Positions 1 to 8,433 of a stretch of DNA of 64,000 nucleotides are shown one piece after another. This DNA comes from Streptomyces griseicoloratus. GTDB taxonomy: Bacteria > Actinomycetota > Actinomycetes > Streptomycetales > Streptomycetaceae. Position numbers and translations under genes: made by a program. Numbering within the stretch: position 1 is the first letter of the stretch; each line of letters starts with the position of its first letter. The notes under the pieces are model-generated. The model saw only the letters and a program-made list of their open reading frames with translations, was not told the DNA's origin and made no database searches. The DNA is taken from assembly GCF_014534645.1 (NCBI RefSeq), contig NZ_JACVQF010000138.1, positions 61,317-125,316 on the forward strand. The letters run 5' to 3'.

Positions 1-1036
1 CGTACTCGACCCGTTCCTGCGGCGGGCGCAGAAGGCGTACGAGGCGTGGGCGGGCCTGGACCGCGCGCCGGCCCTGGGCCCCGGGGACGTGGCGGACGGC
101 CGCACGGTCACCTTCCCGGGCGTCCGCTCGCTGGACACGGTGACGGTGCTGGCGGATCCGGGCACCCGCGGGCAGGTCGAGGTCCGGGCGCCCGGCGGGG
201 GCTGGCGGCGCGTCGGGGCGCTGGCGAAGAGCGGCGCGACCGAACTGGCGGTGCGCCGGGACGCCGGCGCCGTCCGGGTCACGGGCCCGGACTCCGCCCG
301 GGTGCGGCACCTGGTCCCGTGGTTCGCCGGCCCGGCCGAGGCGTCGCTGGAGCTGACGCGCACCCGGACGGACGCCGAGACCGGCGGCACCGAGCGGCTG
401 ACGGCCCGGCTCGCCTCGCTGCGGCCCGGGGACGTCCGCGGCACGCTCACCGCCCGGGCCCCCGAAGGGGTCGAGGTGCGCCTTCCGAAGGGGCCGCTGA
501 CGGTGCCGCGCGGTCAGGAGGTGGACGTCCCGCTGGAGGTGTCCGTGGCACCGGGGACGCCGTCGCGGTCGTACGACATCGAGCTGGCGTTCGGGGGGAC
601 GGCGCGGACGCTGACGGTCCGCGCCTTCCCGCGCAGCGCGGGCCCCGATCTGGCCCGCACCGGCCGGGCCGGCTCCTCGGCCGACGAGACACCCGACTTC
701 CCGGCGCCCGCGGCGAACGACGGCGACCCCGGAACGCGCTGGTCGTCCCCGGCCGACGACGGCGCCTGGTGGCAGGTGGAGCTGGAGCGGCCGGTGCGGC
801 TCGGGCGGGTCGCGCTGCACTGGCAGGACGCGTACGCGTCGGCGTACCGCGTCCAGGTCTCGGCGGACGGCCGCCACTGGCGCACGGCGGCGGCGGTGCG
901 GGACGGCCGGGGCGGGCGGGAGACGGTCCGCATGGACGAGCGGGACGTGCGGTACGTGCGCGTGCAGGGCGATGAGCGGGCCACGCGGTTCGGGTACTCG
1001 CTGTGGTCGGTGGAGGCGTACGCCGTGGCGGAGTGA
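1..1036 (+). CDS. C-terminal part of a secreted glycoside hydrolase with discoidin (F5/8 C) module, 5' end outside window
   Basis: The reading frame is open from base 2 to the TGA at 1034-1036, so the start lies left of the window and about 344 codons are visible. The middle part resembles a NEW3-type beta-sandwich. The last ~130 residues form a discoidin/CBM32-like domain, with DGDPGTRWSS, WWQVELERPVRLGRVALHW and a final RYVRVQG strand. Such tails bind sugars at the C-terminus of secreted beta-N-acetylglucosaminidases (for example GH84). The catalytic domain is not in the window, so the enzyme class is inferred. A short inverted repeat (TCACC at 1063-1067, GGTGA at 1074-1078, T-rich loop) lies just after the stop and could be a weak terminator. 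Confidence 0.75.
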   Translation, partial: VLDPFLRRAQKAYEAWAGLDRAPALGPGDVADGRTVTFPGVRSLDTVTVLADPGTRGQVEVRAPGGGWRRVGALAKSGATELAVRRDAGAVRVTGPDSARVRHLVPWFAGPAEASLELTRTRTDAETGGTERLTARLASLRPGDVRGTLTARAPEGVEVRLPKGPLTVPRGQEVDVPLEVSVAPGTPSRSYDIELAFGGTARTLTVRAFPRSAGPDLARTGRAGSSADETPDFPAPAANDGDPGTRWSSPADDGAWWQVELERPVRLGRVALHWQDAYASAYRVQVSADGRHWRTAAAVRDGRGGRETVRMDERDVRYVRVQGDERATRFGYSLWSVEAYAVAE

Positions 1037-1083
1037 GCGCCGGTCCGCGTCGCCGGCGGTCTTCACCTTTTTCGGTGATCGCT

Positions 1084-1124
1084 ATTCACTCAGTACATAT
1101 CCTGAGTACATAATGAGCTCCATG
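1084..1124 (+). promoter_or_regulatory. Promoter and likely autoregulatory operator of the PadR gene
   Basis: The octamer AGTACATA occurs twice as a direct repeat (1092-1099 and 1105-1112). An inverted pair, CTCAG (1089-1093) and CTGAG (1102-1106), overlaps it. A possible -10 box TATCCT (1098-1103) would put the transcript start at or next to the ATG at 1113, which would make the mRNA leaderless. PadR proteins commonly repress their own promoter at such ATGT/ACAT-type repeats. The site is read from the sequence; the binding is inferred. Confidence 0.5.
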
Positions 1125-1655
1125 AGCACCCGTCACATCCTGCTGGGGCTGCTCGCCTCGGGGCCGAGCCATGGCTACGACCTCAAGCGACGCCACGACG
1201 AACGCTTCCCCCAGGCCCGTCCGCTGGCCTACGGGCAGGTCTACACGACCCTGCAACGCCTGGTCAGGGACGGACTGGCCGAGGTCGAGGGCACCGAATC
1301 CGACGGAGGCCCCGAGCGGACGGCCTACCGCACGACGGAGGAGGGCACGCGCGAACTGACGCGGTGGGCCGCGCAGATCGCGCCGCCCGCGCCCTTCGTG
1401 ACGAACGAGATCTTCGCCAAGGTCGTCGTCTCGATCCTGTCCGGCGGCGACCCGGCCGCCTACCTGCGCGCCCAGCGCGCCGCCCACATGGCGCGGATGC
1501 GGGAGCTCACGGCGGTCAAGACGGCCCCCGGGGCCGACCTGGCGACCGTGCTCTCGGCCGACTACGCCCTCAACCACCTCGACGCCGACCTCCGCTGGAT
1601 GACCACGACGGCGGCCCGGCTCACCACCCTGACCGCGGAGGTCGACGCAGCATGA
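1113..1655 (+). CDS. PadR-family transcriptional regulator
   Basis: This 180-residue protein has the PadR winged-helix fold at its N-terminus (HILLGLLASGPSHGYDLKRR, then YTTLQRLVRDGLAEVE and a GPERTAYRTTEEG wing). A C-terminal helical dimerisation part follows (AYLRAQRAAHMARMRELTAV). It probably represses the ABC transporter genes that follow, with release by a substrate drug or lipid, as is usual for PadR/ABC pairs. The stop overlaps the ATPase start (ATGA, 1652-1655), so the genes are translationally coupled. No Shine-Dalgarno is visible. The ATG at 1113 fits a leaderless transcript, and the ATG at 1122 is the alternative start. Confidence 0.9.
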   Translation: MSSMSTRHILLGLLASGPSHGYDLKRRHDERFPQARPLAYGQVYTTLQRLVRDGLAEVEGTESDGGPERTAYRTTEEGTRELTRWAAQIAPPAPFVTNEIFAKVVVSILSGGDPAAYLRAQRAAHMARMRELTAVKTAPGADLATVLSADYALNHLDADLRWMTTTAARLTTLTAEVDAA

Positions 1656-2347
1656 CGAACGGGGACACGACAGAGCCGCTGCTCGCGGCCCACCAGCTGG
1701 TCAAGGCGCACGGCAGGACACCCGCCCTGCGGGGCGCCTCGGTCGAGCTGCGGGCCGGCGAGATCCTCGCCGTCACCGGCGCCAGCGGCAGCGGGAAGTC
1801 GACGCTGCTGCACTGCCTGGCCGGGATCGTCCGGCCGGACGGCGGCTCGGTGACCTACGCCGGTCAGCGCCTCGACCGGCTGCCGGAGAAGCGGCTGAGC
1901 GAGCTGCGCCGCACCGACTTCGGCGTGGTCTTCCAGTTCGGCCAGCTGATCCCGGAGCTGACGGCCCTGGACAACGTGGCGCTGCCGCTGATGCTGGCCG
2001 GCGCCGGCCGGGCCGAGGCGCGGGCGCGGGCCGCCGAGTGGCTGGAGCGGTTCGGGGTGCTCGGCCAGGAGGACCTGCGACCGGGCGAGATGAGCGGGGG
2101 CCAGGCGCAGCGGGCGGCACTGGCCCGGGCCCTGGTCACCGGGCCGAAGGCGGTCTTCGCCGACGAACCGACCGGGGCTCTCGACTCACTGGCGGGCGAG
2201 CAGGTGATGACGGCGCTGGCCCACACGGCCCGCGAGGCGGGCACGGCGGTGCTGCTGGTCACGCACGACGCCCAGGTGGCGGCGTACGCGGACCGCGAGA
2301 TCCAGCTCCGCGACGGGGTCGTGGCACCGGCGGAGGTGACCGCGTGA
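1652..2347 (+). CDS. ABC transporter ATP-binding protein (LolD/MacB type)
   Basis: The ORF encodes 231 residues, a normal length for a stand-alone ATPase of the FtsX-permease class. Walker A (GASGSGKST) is near residue 42, the signature MSGGQAQRAALARAL is near 150, Walker B with DEPTGALD is near 173, and the switch histidine is in LLVTHD. It would power the permease encoded next. The start overlaps the PadR stop and the stop overlaps the permease GTG (GTGA, 2344-2347). The three genes therefore form a compact regulator/exporter operon. The substrate cannot be read from the sequence. Confidence 0.93.
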   Translation: MTNGDTTEPLLAAHQLVKAHGRTPALRGASVELRAGEILAVTGASGSGKSTLLHCLAGIVRPDGGSVTYAGQRLDRLPEKRLSELRRTDFGVVFQFGQLIPELTALDNVALPLMLAGAGRAEARARAAEWLERFGVLGQEDLRPGEMSGGQAQRAALARALVTGPKAVFADEPTGALDSLAGEQVMTALAHTAREAGTAVLLVTHDAQVAAYADREIQLRDGVVAPAEVTA

Positions 2348-3729
2348 GCACGGTTTCCTCCCCGGCCGCACGGTCCTCGGTGCGGTCCGACGCGCGGCTG
2401 GCCCGGGAGCTGCTGCGCGGCTCCGACCGCCGGGAGTGGTGGCGGATCGGTCTCACGGCGGCGGGCGCGGCCCTCGCGACCGGGTTCGCGCTCGCGGCCG
2501 TCGTCCTCGCCTCCCTGCGCGGCGGTCACGACTTCTCCGTCGGCCACGGCCTGCTCGACGCGCCGGGCACCCGGGCCGGAGTGGTCTCCGGGCTGCTGCT
2601 GTTGCTGGTCCCGGTGCTGGGCTTCCTCGGCCAGTGCGCCCGCATCGGCGCCGTGCACCGCGACCGGCGGCTGGCCGGGCTGCGGCTGGCCGGGGCGACG
2701 CCCTGGCAGGTGCGGCGGATCGCGGCGCTGGAGACCGGGCTCGCCTGTCTGCTCGGCTCGGCGGTCACCACCGTCTTCTCGGTCCTGCTCCTGCTGCGTC
2801 TGTGGAGCCGGCCGTCGGGGGCGGCCTGGGCGGGCGTCGCGCTGGTCGCCGTCGGCGTGCCGGTGCTGGGCGCGCTCGCGGGCGTGCTGGCGCTGCGCCG
2901 GGTGGTGGCGTCTCCGCTGGGCCGGGTGCGCCGGGTGCGGCCGGAGAGCGGACGCGGGCCCCGGCTGCTGTTCCTCGGGGCGCTGCCGGTGGTGGCGGTG
3001 ACGGGGACGCTCGCGGTGGCCGGCACCGGCACGGGTTCCGGCGGCCGGGACCACTGGCAGGGGCCGCTGGCCGTGTTCGGCCTGGTCATCGCGGTCGGCG
3101 CGGGCGCGGTGTGGCTGGCCGGGGCGACGGCCCGGTTCGTCGGCGGGCTGCTCGCCGTACGGGCCCGGTCGGCAGCCACGCTGATCGCGGCGGCACGGCT
3201 GTACGACGACCCGTGGGCGCCGGCCCGCACCCATGCCGCGGTGCTGCTGGTGACGGTCACCGGGACGGTGTTCCTGTGCGTGCGGCACGCGCTGCTGACC
3301 GAGCTGCGCGCCATGGAGCACCCGGCCGCCGACATGTCGTACTACACCACCGGCCTGGACCTGACCGGCGCCGCGATCCTCGTCGCCCTCGCGATCACCC
3401 TGTCCGGCCTCGCCGTGGGCACCGCCGAGTCCCTGGCCACGCGCCGCCGGACGCTGGCCGCCCAGGCCGCGGCGGGCGTGCCGCGCACCGTCCTGAACCG
3501 GGCCCTGCTGCTGGAGACCGCCCTGCCCCTCGCCCCGGCCCTGCTGCTGGCCGGCGCCGGGGGCCTGGCGGTCGGCACGTGGTACTCCGCGCTGACCGGC
3601 GACGCCTCGCTGCCGTGGGCCGCCCTGCTGGTCGCGCCCGGCGTGTACGCGTCCTGCCTCCTGGCGGCGGCGACGGCCCTGCCCCTGCTGAGCCGCTCGG
3701 TACGGCCGGGAGAGCTGCGCTACGCCTAG
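2344..3729 (+). CDS. FtsX-family ABC transporter permease
   Basis: This 461-residue integral membrane protein starts at the GTG that overlaps the ATPase stop. After a short basic N-terminus there are about eight to ten hydrophobic segments, including GLTAAGAALATGFALAAVVL, GVVSGLLLLLVPVLGFLG and GAAILVALAITLSGLAVG. Two FtsX-like halves can be seen, each with the loop motif in which a small residue/arginine stretch (RLAGLRLAGATPWQVRR; TLAAQAAAGVPRTVLNR) contacts the ATPase. It is the membrane part of the PadR-controlled exporter. The family moves lipids or peptides, or acts mechanically; the cargo here is unknown. Confidence 0.88.
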   Translation: MSTVSSPAARSSVRSDARLARELLRGSDRREWWRIGLTAAGAALATGFALAAVVLASLRGGHDFSVGHGLLDAPGTRAGVVSGLLLLLVPVLGFLGQCARIGAVHRDRRLAGLRLAGATPWQVRRIAALETGLACLLGSAVTTVFSVLLLLRLWSRPSGAAWAGVALVAVGVPVLGALAGVLALRRVVASPLGRVRRVRPESGRGPRLLFLGALPVVAVTGTLAVAGTGTGSGGRDHWQGPLAVFGLVIAVGAGAVWLAGATARFVGGLLAVRARSAATLIAAARLYDDPWAPARTHAAVLLVTVTGTVFLCVRHALLTELRAMEHPAADMSYYTTGLDLTGAAILVALAITLSGLAVGTAESLATRRRTLAAQAAAGVPRTVLNRALLLETALPLAPALLLAGAGGLAVGTWYSALTGDASLPWAALLVAPGVYASCLLAAATALPLLSRSVRPGELRYA

Positions 3730-3831
3730 CGCCCGCCGAGCGGTCCCCGAACACGCCCTCGAAGGCAGCCCTCCGCCGCCTCGCCGTCCCCTGAGCGGGG
3801 CCCGCGTGGCAGACGAAGGCCCGGATCGTCG

Positions 3832-4368
3832 TCAGGCGGAGATGCCGTCGATCCGGGCCAGGGCGTCGTCCGCGCCGTACGGCTGCAGGTAGGGCAGCCA
3901 GCGCGGGTCCCTATGGCCGGTGCCGATGATGCGCCAGGCCAGACCGGTGGGCGGGGCCGGTTTGTGACGCAGCCGCCAGCCCAGCTCGACGAGGTGCCGG
4001 TCGGCCTTGACGTGGTTGCAGCGGCGGCAGGACGCCACCACGTTGTCCCAGACGTGCTTGCCCCCGCGGCTGCGCGGGATGACGTGGTCGACGCTGGTTG
4101 CGACGCCACCGCAGTACATGCACCGGCCCCCGTCGCGCGCGAAGAGCGCCCGCCGGGTCAGTGGAACGGGCCCCCGGTAGGGAACCCGCACGAATCGCTT
4201 GAGCCGGACCACGCTGGGTGCGGGGACTGTGACGGTCGCGCTGTGCAGATACGCGCCGGACTCCTCGAGGCACACGGCCTTGTTCTCGAGGACGAGGACG
4301 AGCGCGCGGCGGAGCGGTACGACGCCGAGCGGCTCGTACGACGCGTTGAGGACCAGGACATGCGGCAC
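3832..4368 (-). CDS. HNH endonuclease domain protein
   Basis: This 178-residue protein begins at a GTG preceded by AAGGAGG; a longer frame to 4491 lacks a better start. It opens with PHVLVLNASYEPLGVV, typical of this actinobacterial HNH family. The nuclease motif follows: a CMYCGG zinc knuckle, SVDHVIPRSRGGKHVWDN with the catalytic histidine pair, and a second CRRCN knuckle. The fold cuts or nicks nucleic acid with a divalent metal. The protein stands alone and is widely conserved in Streptomyces, so a housekeeping DNA-processing role is more likely than a mobile-element role. It is divergent from the MscS gene. Confidence 0.88.
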   Translation of the reverse strand: MPHVLVLNASYEPLGVVPLRRALVLVLENKAVCLEESGAYLHSATVTVPAPSVVRLKRFVRVPYRGPVPLTRRALFARDGGRCMYCGGVATSVDHVIPRSRGGKHVWDNVVASCRRCNHVKADRHLVELGWRLRHKPAPPTGLAWRIIGTGHRDPRWLPYLQPYGADDALARIDGISA

Positions 4369-4673
4369 GGGTGCCTCCTTGGGCGTCGGCGGCGCGTGGC
4401 TCGCGCCGGGACGATCTGCAGTCAGTCTCCCCTCATGCCTGGTGCGAGCGCCACCATGTCCCGGTAACGGGCTGGGAGTGTTTTCGACCACATCTGATGG
4501 ATCCCCCGGACCGTGACCAGTTCAAGCACGGGTGAGGACCGTCTCTCCCGCGGACTTCACACGGATCGGCACATCCTGCCCCGTTAGTGTGGTGTTTCCG
4601 TCCCTCCGGTGATCCTTCCGTGACCTCGGTCCGGTCCGGGGGGCGGACCGCTGTGCACCTGGAGGTATCCGCC
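4369..4673. other. Divergent intergenic region between the HNH and MscS genes
   Basis: These 305 bases separate two divergent starts and must carry both promoters. The HNH side holds AAGGAGG just before its GTG. The MscS side has GGAGG at 4661-4665, eight bases before its GTG. I see no convincing palindrome, RNA gene or further ORF. Confidence 0.5.
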
Positions 4674-5768
4674 GTGTCCCTGTCCGCCGCCGTCCTGTCG
4701 GCCGCCGGTTCGTCACCGTCGCCCTCGCCCTCACCGACGGCTCCGACGGTGCCCACGTTCCAGGACGCCCAGGAGCGCGCGACGAACGCCGCGAGCTGGG
4801 TCGAGGAGAACTGGTCGACGTGGCTCGCCATCGGGCTGCGGGTGCTGCTGATCGTGGTCATCGCCGCGGTGCTGAGGGCGGTGGTGCGGCGGGCGATCAC
4901 CAAGCTGATAGACCGCATGAACCGCACGGTCCAGGCGGTCGACGGCACCGCGCTGGGCGGCCTGCTGGTCAACGCCGAGCGCCGCCGCCAGCGCTCACAG
5001 GCCATCGGGTCGGTGCTGCGCTCGGTGGCCAGCTTCGTGATCATGGGTACCGCGGCCCTGATGGTCCTCGCCACGTTCCAGATCAACCTGGCGCCGCTGC
5101 TGGCCTCCGCCGGTGTCGCGGGCGTGGCCATCGGTTTCGGCGCCCGCAACCTGGTCACCGACTTCCTCTCCGGCGTCTTCATGATCCTGGAGGACCAGTA
5201 CGGCGTCGGCGACAGCATCGACGCGGGCGTGGCCTCCGGCGAGGTCATCGAGGTCGGCCTGCGCGTGACCAAGCTGCGCGGCGAGGGCGGCGAGATCTGG
5301 TACGTCCGCAACGGCGAGGTCAAGCGGATCGGCAACCTCTCCCAGGGCTGGTCCACGGCCGGCGTGGACGTCACGGTCCGCTCCGCTGAGGACCTGGACA
5401 AGGTACGCAAGACCATCGACGCGGTCGGCGACCGGATGAGCAAGGAGGAGCCCTGGAACGAGCTCCTGTGGGGCCCGATCGAGGTGCTCGGCCTGGACTC
5501 CGTCCTGCTGGACTCCATGGTGGTGCGCGTCTCGGCGAAGACCATGCCCGGCAAGTCCCTCGGCGTCGAGCGCGAGCTGCGCTGGCGGATCAAGCGCGCC
5601 TTCGACGCCGCCGACATCCCGATCGTCGGCCGCCCCGCGCTCCCGGCCGAGGAGGCCGCCGCCGCGGACCCGGCGGCGGGCGTCGCGGCCCCGTCGGCCT
5701 ACGCGAGCACCACCTCCCCGCAGTCGCTGGCGGCCTCGCCGATCACCCCGCCGAGCACGACGAAGTAA
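4674..5768 (+). CDS. MscS-family small-conductance mechanosensitive channel
   Basis: The product is 364 residues. The GTG at 4674 is chosen because GGAGG lies eight bases upstream; an in-frame extension back to 4587 has no such site. An alanine/serine/proline N-terminus is followed by hydrophobic helices (LAIGLRVLLIVVIAAVL; VASFVIMGTAALMVLATF) and the pore helix with the glycine/alanine pattern LASAGVAGVAIGFGARNL. The beta domain follows (GDSIDAGVASGEVIEVGL). It would release osmolytes when membrane tension rises. The C-terminal ~45 residues are A/P/S-rich and disordered. A strong hairpin terminator follows. Confidence 0.92.
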   Translation: MSLSAAVLSAAGSSPSPSPSPTAPTVPTFQDAQERATNAASWVEENWSTWLAIGLRVLLIVVIAAVLRAVVRRAITKLIDRMNRTVQAVDGTALGGLLVNAERRRQRSQAIGSVLRSVASFVIMGTAALMVLATFQINLAPLLASAGVAGVAIGFGARNLVTDFLSGVFMILEDQYGVGDSIDAGVASGEVIEVGLRVTKLRGEGGEIWYVRNGEVKRIGNLSQGWSTAGVDVTVRSAEDLDKVRKTIDAVGDRMSKEEPWNELLWGPIEVLGLDSVLLDSMVVRVSAKTMPGKSLGVERELRWRIKRAFDAADIPIVGRPALPAEEAAAADPAAGVAAPSAYASTTSPQSLAASPITPPSTTK

Positions 5769-5790
5769 CCGGCTCCCTTTCCTTCTCCTT

Positions 5791-5827
5791 CCGCCCCCGA
5801 GGCGCGACACCGTCGCCTCGGGGGCGG
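5791..5827 (+). terminator. Rho-independent-type hairpin after the MscS gene
   Basis: CCGCCCCCGAGGCG (5791-5804) and CGCCTCGGGGGCGG (5814-5827) form a perfect 14-bp stem with a 9-nt loop, 22 bases after the stop. It lacks a U-tract, as is common in Streptomyces. Confidence 0.85.
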
Positions 5828-5833
5828 TCGCTC

Positions 5834-5863
5834 TTGACGGCCCCTTCGCGGCGGGCCTACGTT
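5834..5863 (+). promoter_or_regulatory. Promoter of the csnR-like gene
   Basis: TTGACG (5834-5839) and TACGTT (5858-5863) are separated by 18 bases and match a vegetative-type promoter. The predicted transcript start near 5870 lies just upstream of the palindromic operator and about 35 bases before the ATG. Confidence 0.6.
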
Positions 5864-5875
5864 TCCGAGGCGAAC

Positions 5876-5888
5876 AGGAAACTTTCCT
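5876..5888 (+). promoter_or_regulatory. Palindromic operator (csn-box-like)
   Basis: AGGAAACTTTCCT is a perfect 13-base palindrome (AGGAAA-C-TTTCCT). It sits a few bases downstream of the predicted transcript start and 17 bases before the regulator ATG. The ROK repressor CsnR is known to bind a GGAAA/TTTCC palindrome at the chitosanase promoter, so this is probably the autoregulatory site. An extra half-site GTTTCC lies at 5861-5866. Confidence 0.7.
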
Positions 5889-5905
5889 AACAGTGGGGGC
5901 CGCGG

Positions 5906-7117
5906 ATGGCAGGGACCGCCGGTACGCCGGGCACCCCGCGCGTGCTGCGCGCCATGAACGACCGTGCCGCCCTGGACCTGCTGCTGGAGCACGGGCCCCT
6001 GTCGCGCACCCGGATCGGCACGCTGACCGGCCTGTCGAAGCCGACCGCCTCGCAGCTGCTGGCCCGGCTGGAGGCGGCGGGGCTCGTGCTGGCCGGCGGC
6101 ACCACGGAGGGCCGGCCCGGCCCGGGCGCCCGGCTCTACGAGGTCAACCCGGCCGCCGCCTACGCCGCGGGGCTCGACGTCACCCCGACCCGCATCCTCG
6201 CCGCCGTCGCCGACATCACCGGCCGCACGGTCGGCCGCCACGAACTGCCCACCCCCCGCGGGCGCACCGTCGCACCCGTCGTCCAGCAGGTCACCGACGC
6301 CCTCGACGGCGCCGTCCGGGCGGCGGGACTGGCCCGCGACGACGTCCACCGCCTCGTCATCGGCACCCCGGGCGCCTTCGACCCGAACTCCGGCCGCCTG
6401 CGCTACGCCTCCCACCTGCCCGGCTGGCACTCCCCCGGCCTGCTCGGCGAACTCGCCGCCGCCCTGCCGATGCCGGTCGAGTACGAGAACGACGTCAACC
6501 TCGCCGCCGTGGCCGAGCAGCGCCTCGGCGCGGCCCGCGGCCACGAGGACTTCGTCCTGCTGTGGAGCCAGGAGGGCATGGGCGCGGCCCTGGTCCTCGG
6601 CGGGCGGCTGCACCGCGGCTGGACCGGCGGCGCCGGCGAGGTCGGCTTCCTGCCGGTGCCGGGCGCGCCCCTGGCCCGCCAGGTCGCCCGGACGGGCAGC
6701 GGCGGCTACCAGGAGCTGGCCGGCGCCCAGACCGTGCCGGGGCTGGCCCGCGAGCTGGGCGTCACCCCCGTCCCCTGCGGCCCCTACGCCGAGGCCGCCG
6801 CCGCCCTCCTCGCCCGGGCGGCCGGGTCCGGCGACGGTCCCCACCGCCGCCTGCTGCGGACGTACGCCACCCGGCTGGCCACCGGTCTGGCCTCGCTGGT
6901 CTCCGTCCTGGACCCCGAGCTGGTCGTCCTCGGCGGCGCCGCGCTCACCGCCGGCGGCGAGGCGCTGCGCGCCCTCGTCCAGGCCGAGCTGGAGGAGCTG
7001 GCCGCCTCCCGGCCGCGGCTCGTCACCGCCGGCGTCACCGAACATCCCGTCCTGCGCGGCGCGCTGGAGAGCGCGCTCGCGACCACCCGCGACGAGGTCT
7101 TCGACACCTCGCGCTGA
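5906..7117 (+). CDS. csnR: ROK-family transcriptional repressor, CsnR-like
   Basis: The 403-residue protein has an N-terminal winged helix-turn-helix (LLEHGPLSRTRIGTLTGLSK, then PTASQLLARLEAAGLV). A ROK sugar-binding/kinase-like body follows, with YENDVNLAAVAE, the glycine-rich GAGEVGFLP and LDPELVVLGGAAL. The ROK zinc site is poorly kept in this body, as in many pure regulators. It is named from its position just before a GH4 hydrolase and a BadF-type kinase and from the GGAAA/TTTCC palindrome in front of it; CsnR represses chitosanase and chito-oligosaccharide uptake genes until glucosamine oligomers appear. The adjacent transporter genes expected in a csn locus are missing. Confidence 0.82.
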   Translation: MAGTAGTPGTPRVLRAMNDRAALDLLLEHGPLSRTRIGTLTGLSKPTASQLLARLEAAGLVLAGGTTEGRPGPGARLYEVNPAAAYAAGLDVTPTRILAAVADITGRTVGRHELPTPRGRTVAPVVQQVTDALDGAVRAAGLARDDVHRLVIGTPGAFDPNSGRLRYASHLPGWHSPGLLGELAAALPMPVEYENDVNLAAVAEQRLGAARGHEDFVLLWSQEGMGAALVLGGRLHRGWTGGAGEVGFLPVPGAPLARQVARTGSGGYQELAGAQTVPGLARELGVTPVPCGPYAEAAAALLARAAGSGDGPHRRLLRTYATRLATGLASLVSVLDPELVVLGGAALTAGGEALRALVQAELEELAASRPRLVTAGVTEHPVLRGALESALATTRDEVFDTSR

Positions 7118-7127
7118 CACCAGGCCG

Positions 7128-7149
7128 CCCCCGGCCCGACGGCCGGGGG
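7128..7149 (+). terminator. Hairpin between csnR-like and csnH-like genes
   Basis: CCCCCGGCC (7128-7136), loop CGAC and GGCCGGGGG (7141-7149) form a perfect 9-bp stem in the 50-base gap between the regulator and the hydrolase gene. It may terminate or attenuate readthrough from the regulator gene. Confidence 0.6.
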
Positions 7150-7167
7150 TCTCCTCGGAGGTAACCG

Positions 7168-8433
7168 ATGAAACTCACCGTGGTCGGCGGCGGCTCGACC
7201 TACACGCCCGAACTCGTCGACGGTTTCGCCCGGCTGCGGGACACGCTGCCCGTCGGGGAACTGGTCCTCGCCGATCCGGCCGCGGACCGGCTGGAGCCGG
7301 TGGGCGCCCTGGCCCGCCGCATCTTCGCCAAGCAGGGGCATGGCGGCCGGATCGTCACGACCGGCGACCTGGAGGCCGCCGTCGACGGTGCCGACGCGGT
7401 CCTCCTCCAGCTCCGCGTCGGCGGCCAGGCGGCCCGCGAGCGGGACGAGACCTGGCCTGTGGAGTGCGGCTGCGTCGGCCAGGAGACGACCGGCGCGGGC
7501 GGCCTGGCCAAGGCCCTGCGCACGGTGCCGGTGGTCCTGGACATCGCCGAGCGGATCCGCCGCGCCAACCCGGACGCCTGGATCATCGACTTCACCAACC
7601 CGGTCGGCATCGTGACCCGTGCACTGCTCCAGGCCGGCCACCGGGCGGTCGGCCTGTGCAACGTGGCGATCGGGCTGCAGCGCAAGTTCGCCGCGCTGCT
7701 CGGGGTGGCGCCCGCCGAGGTCCACCTGGACCACGTCGGCCTGAACCACCTCACCTGGGAGACCGGCGTCCGCCTGGGCGGGCCCGAGGGGGAGAACGTC
7801 CTGCCCCGGCTGCTGGCGGACCACGGCGACGCCGTCGCCGCCGACCTCCGCCTGCCCCGCCCGCTGCTGGACCGTCTGGGCGTCGTCCCGTCCTACTACC
7901 TGCGCTACTACTACGCGCACGACGAGGTCGTGGCCGAGTCGCGCACCAAGCCGTCGCGGGCCGCGGAAGTGGCGGCGATGGAGCGCGAGTTGCTGGCGAT
8001 GTACGCCGACCCTGCCCTCGACGAGAAACCGGCGCTGCTGGCCAGGCGGGGCGGCGCCTACTACTCGGAGGCGGCCGTGGACCTCGCGGCGGCCCTGCTC
8101 GGCGGCCAGGGCTCCCCCTACCAGGTGGTGAACACCTGGAACCGGGGCACGCTGCCCTTCCTCCCCGACGACGCGGTGATCGAGGTGCCGGCGGCGGTGG
8201 GCCGCAAGGGGGCCACCCCGCTGCCCGTACCGGCCGTGGACCCGCTGTACGCGGGCCTGATGGCGAACGTGACCGCGTACGAGGACCTGGCGCTCCGAGC
8301 CGCCCTGCACGGCGGGCGGGACCGCGTGTTCCGGGCCCTGCTCGCCCACCCGCTCGTCGGCCAGTACGAATACGCCGACCGGCTCACCGACCTGCTGATC
8401 GCGCACAACCGGGAGCATCTGCCGTGGGCCTGA
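7168..8433 (+). CDS. csnH: GH4-family NAD-dependent glycosidase (6-phospho-beta-glucosidase type), CsnH-like
   Basis: The product is 421 residues, the usual GH4 length, with GGAGG nine bases before the ATG. The N-terminal Rossmann motif KLTVVGGGSTYTPELVDG binds NAD. The GH4 metal and catalytic region is present: FTNPVGIVTRAL, GLCNVAIGLQRKFA with the metal-binding cysteine, and LNHLTWETGV with the metal-binding histidine. The family cleaves phosphorylated or free disaccharides by an oxidation-elimination mechanism. Next to a glucosamine-type kinase it probably breaks intracellular chito-oligosaccharides into monomers. Substrate assignment is by context only. The stop overlaps the kinase start by 10 bases. 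Confidence 0.88.
   Translation: MKLTVVGGGSTYTPELVDGFARLRDTLPVGELVLADPAADRLEPVGALARRIFAKQGHGGRIVTTGDLEAAVDGADAVLLQLRVGGQAARERDETWPVECGCVGQETTGAGGLAKALRTVPVVLDIAERIRRANPDAWIIDFTNPVGIVTRALLQAGHRAVGLCNVAIGLQRKFAALLGVAPAEVHLDHVGLNHLTWETGVRLGGPEGENVLPRLLADHGDAVAADLRLPRPLLDRLGVVPSYYLRYYYAHDEVVAESRTKPSRAAEVAAMERELLAMYADPALDEKPALLARRGGAYYSEAAVDLAAALLGGQGSPYQVVNTWNRGTLPFLPDDAVIEVPAAVGRKGATPLPVPAVDPLYAGLMANVTAYEDLALRAALHGGRDRVFRALLAHPLVGQYEYADRLTDLLIAHNREHLPWA

Noticed and set aside
5893-7164. Plus-strand frame starting at GTG 5893 over the ROK gene
   Set aside because: It is the +1 frame of the ROK gene and shows Arg/Pro-rich shadow composition with no domain.
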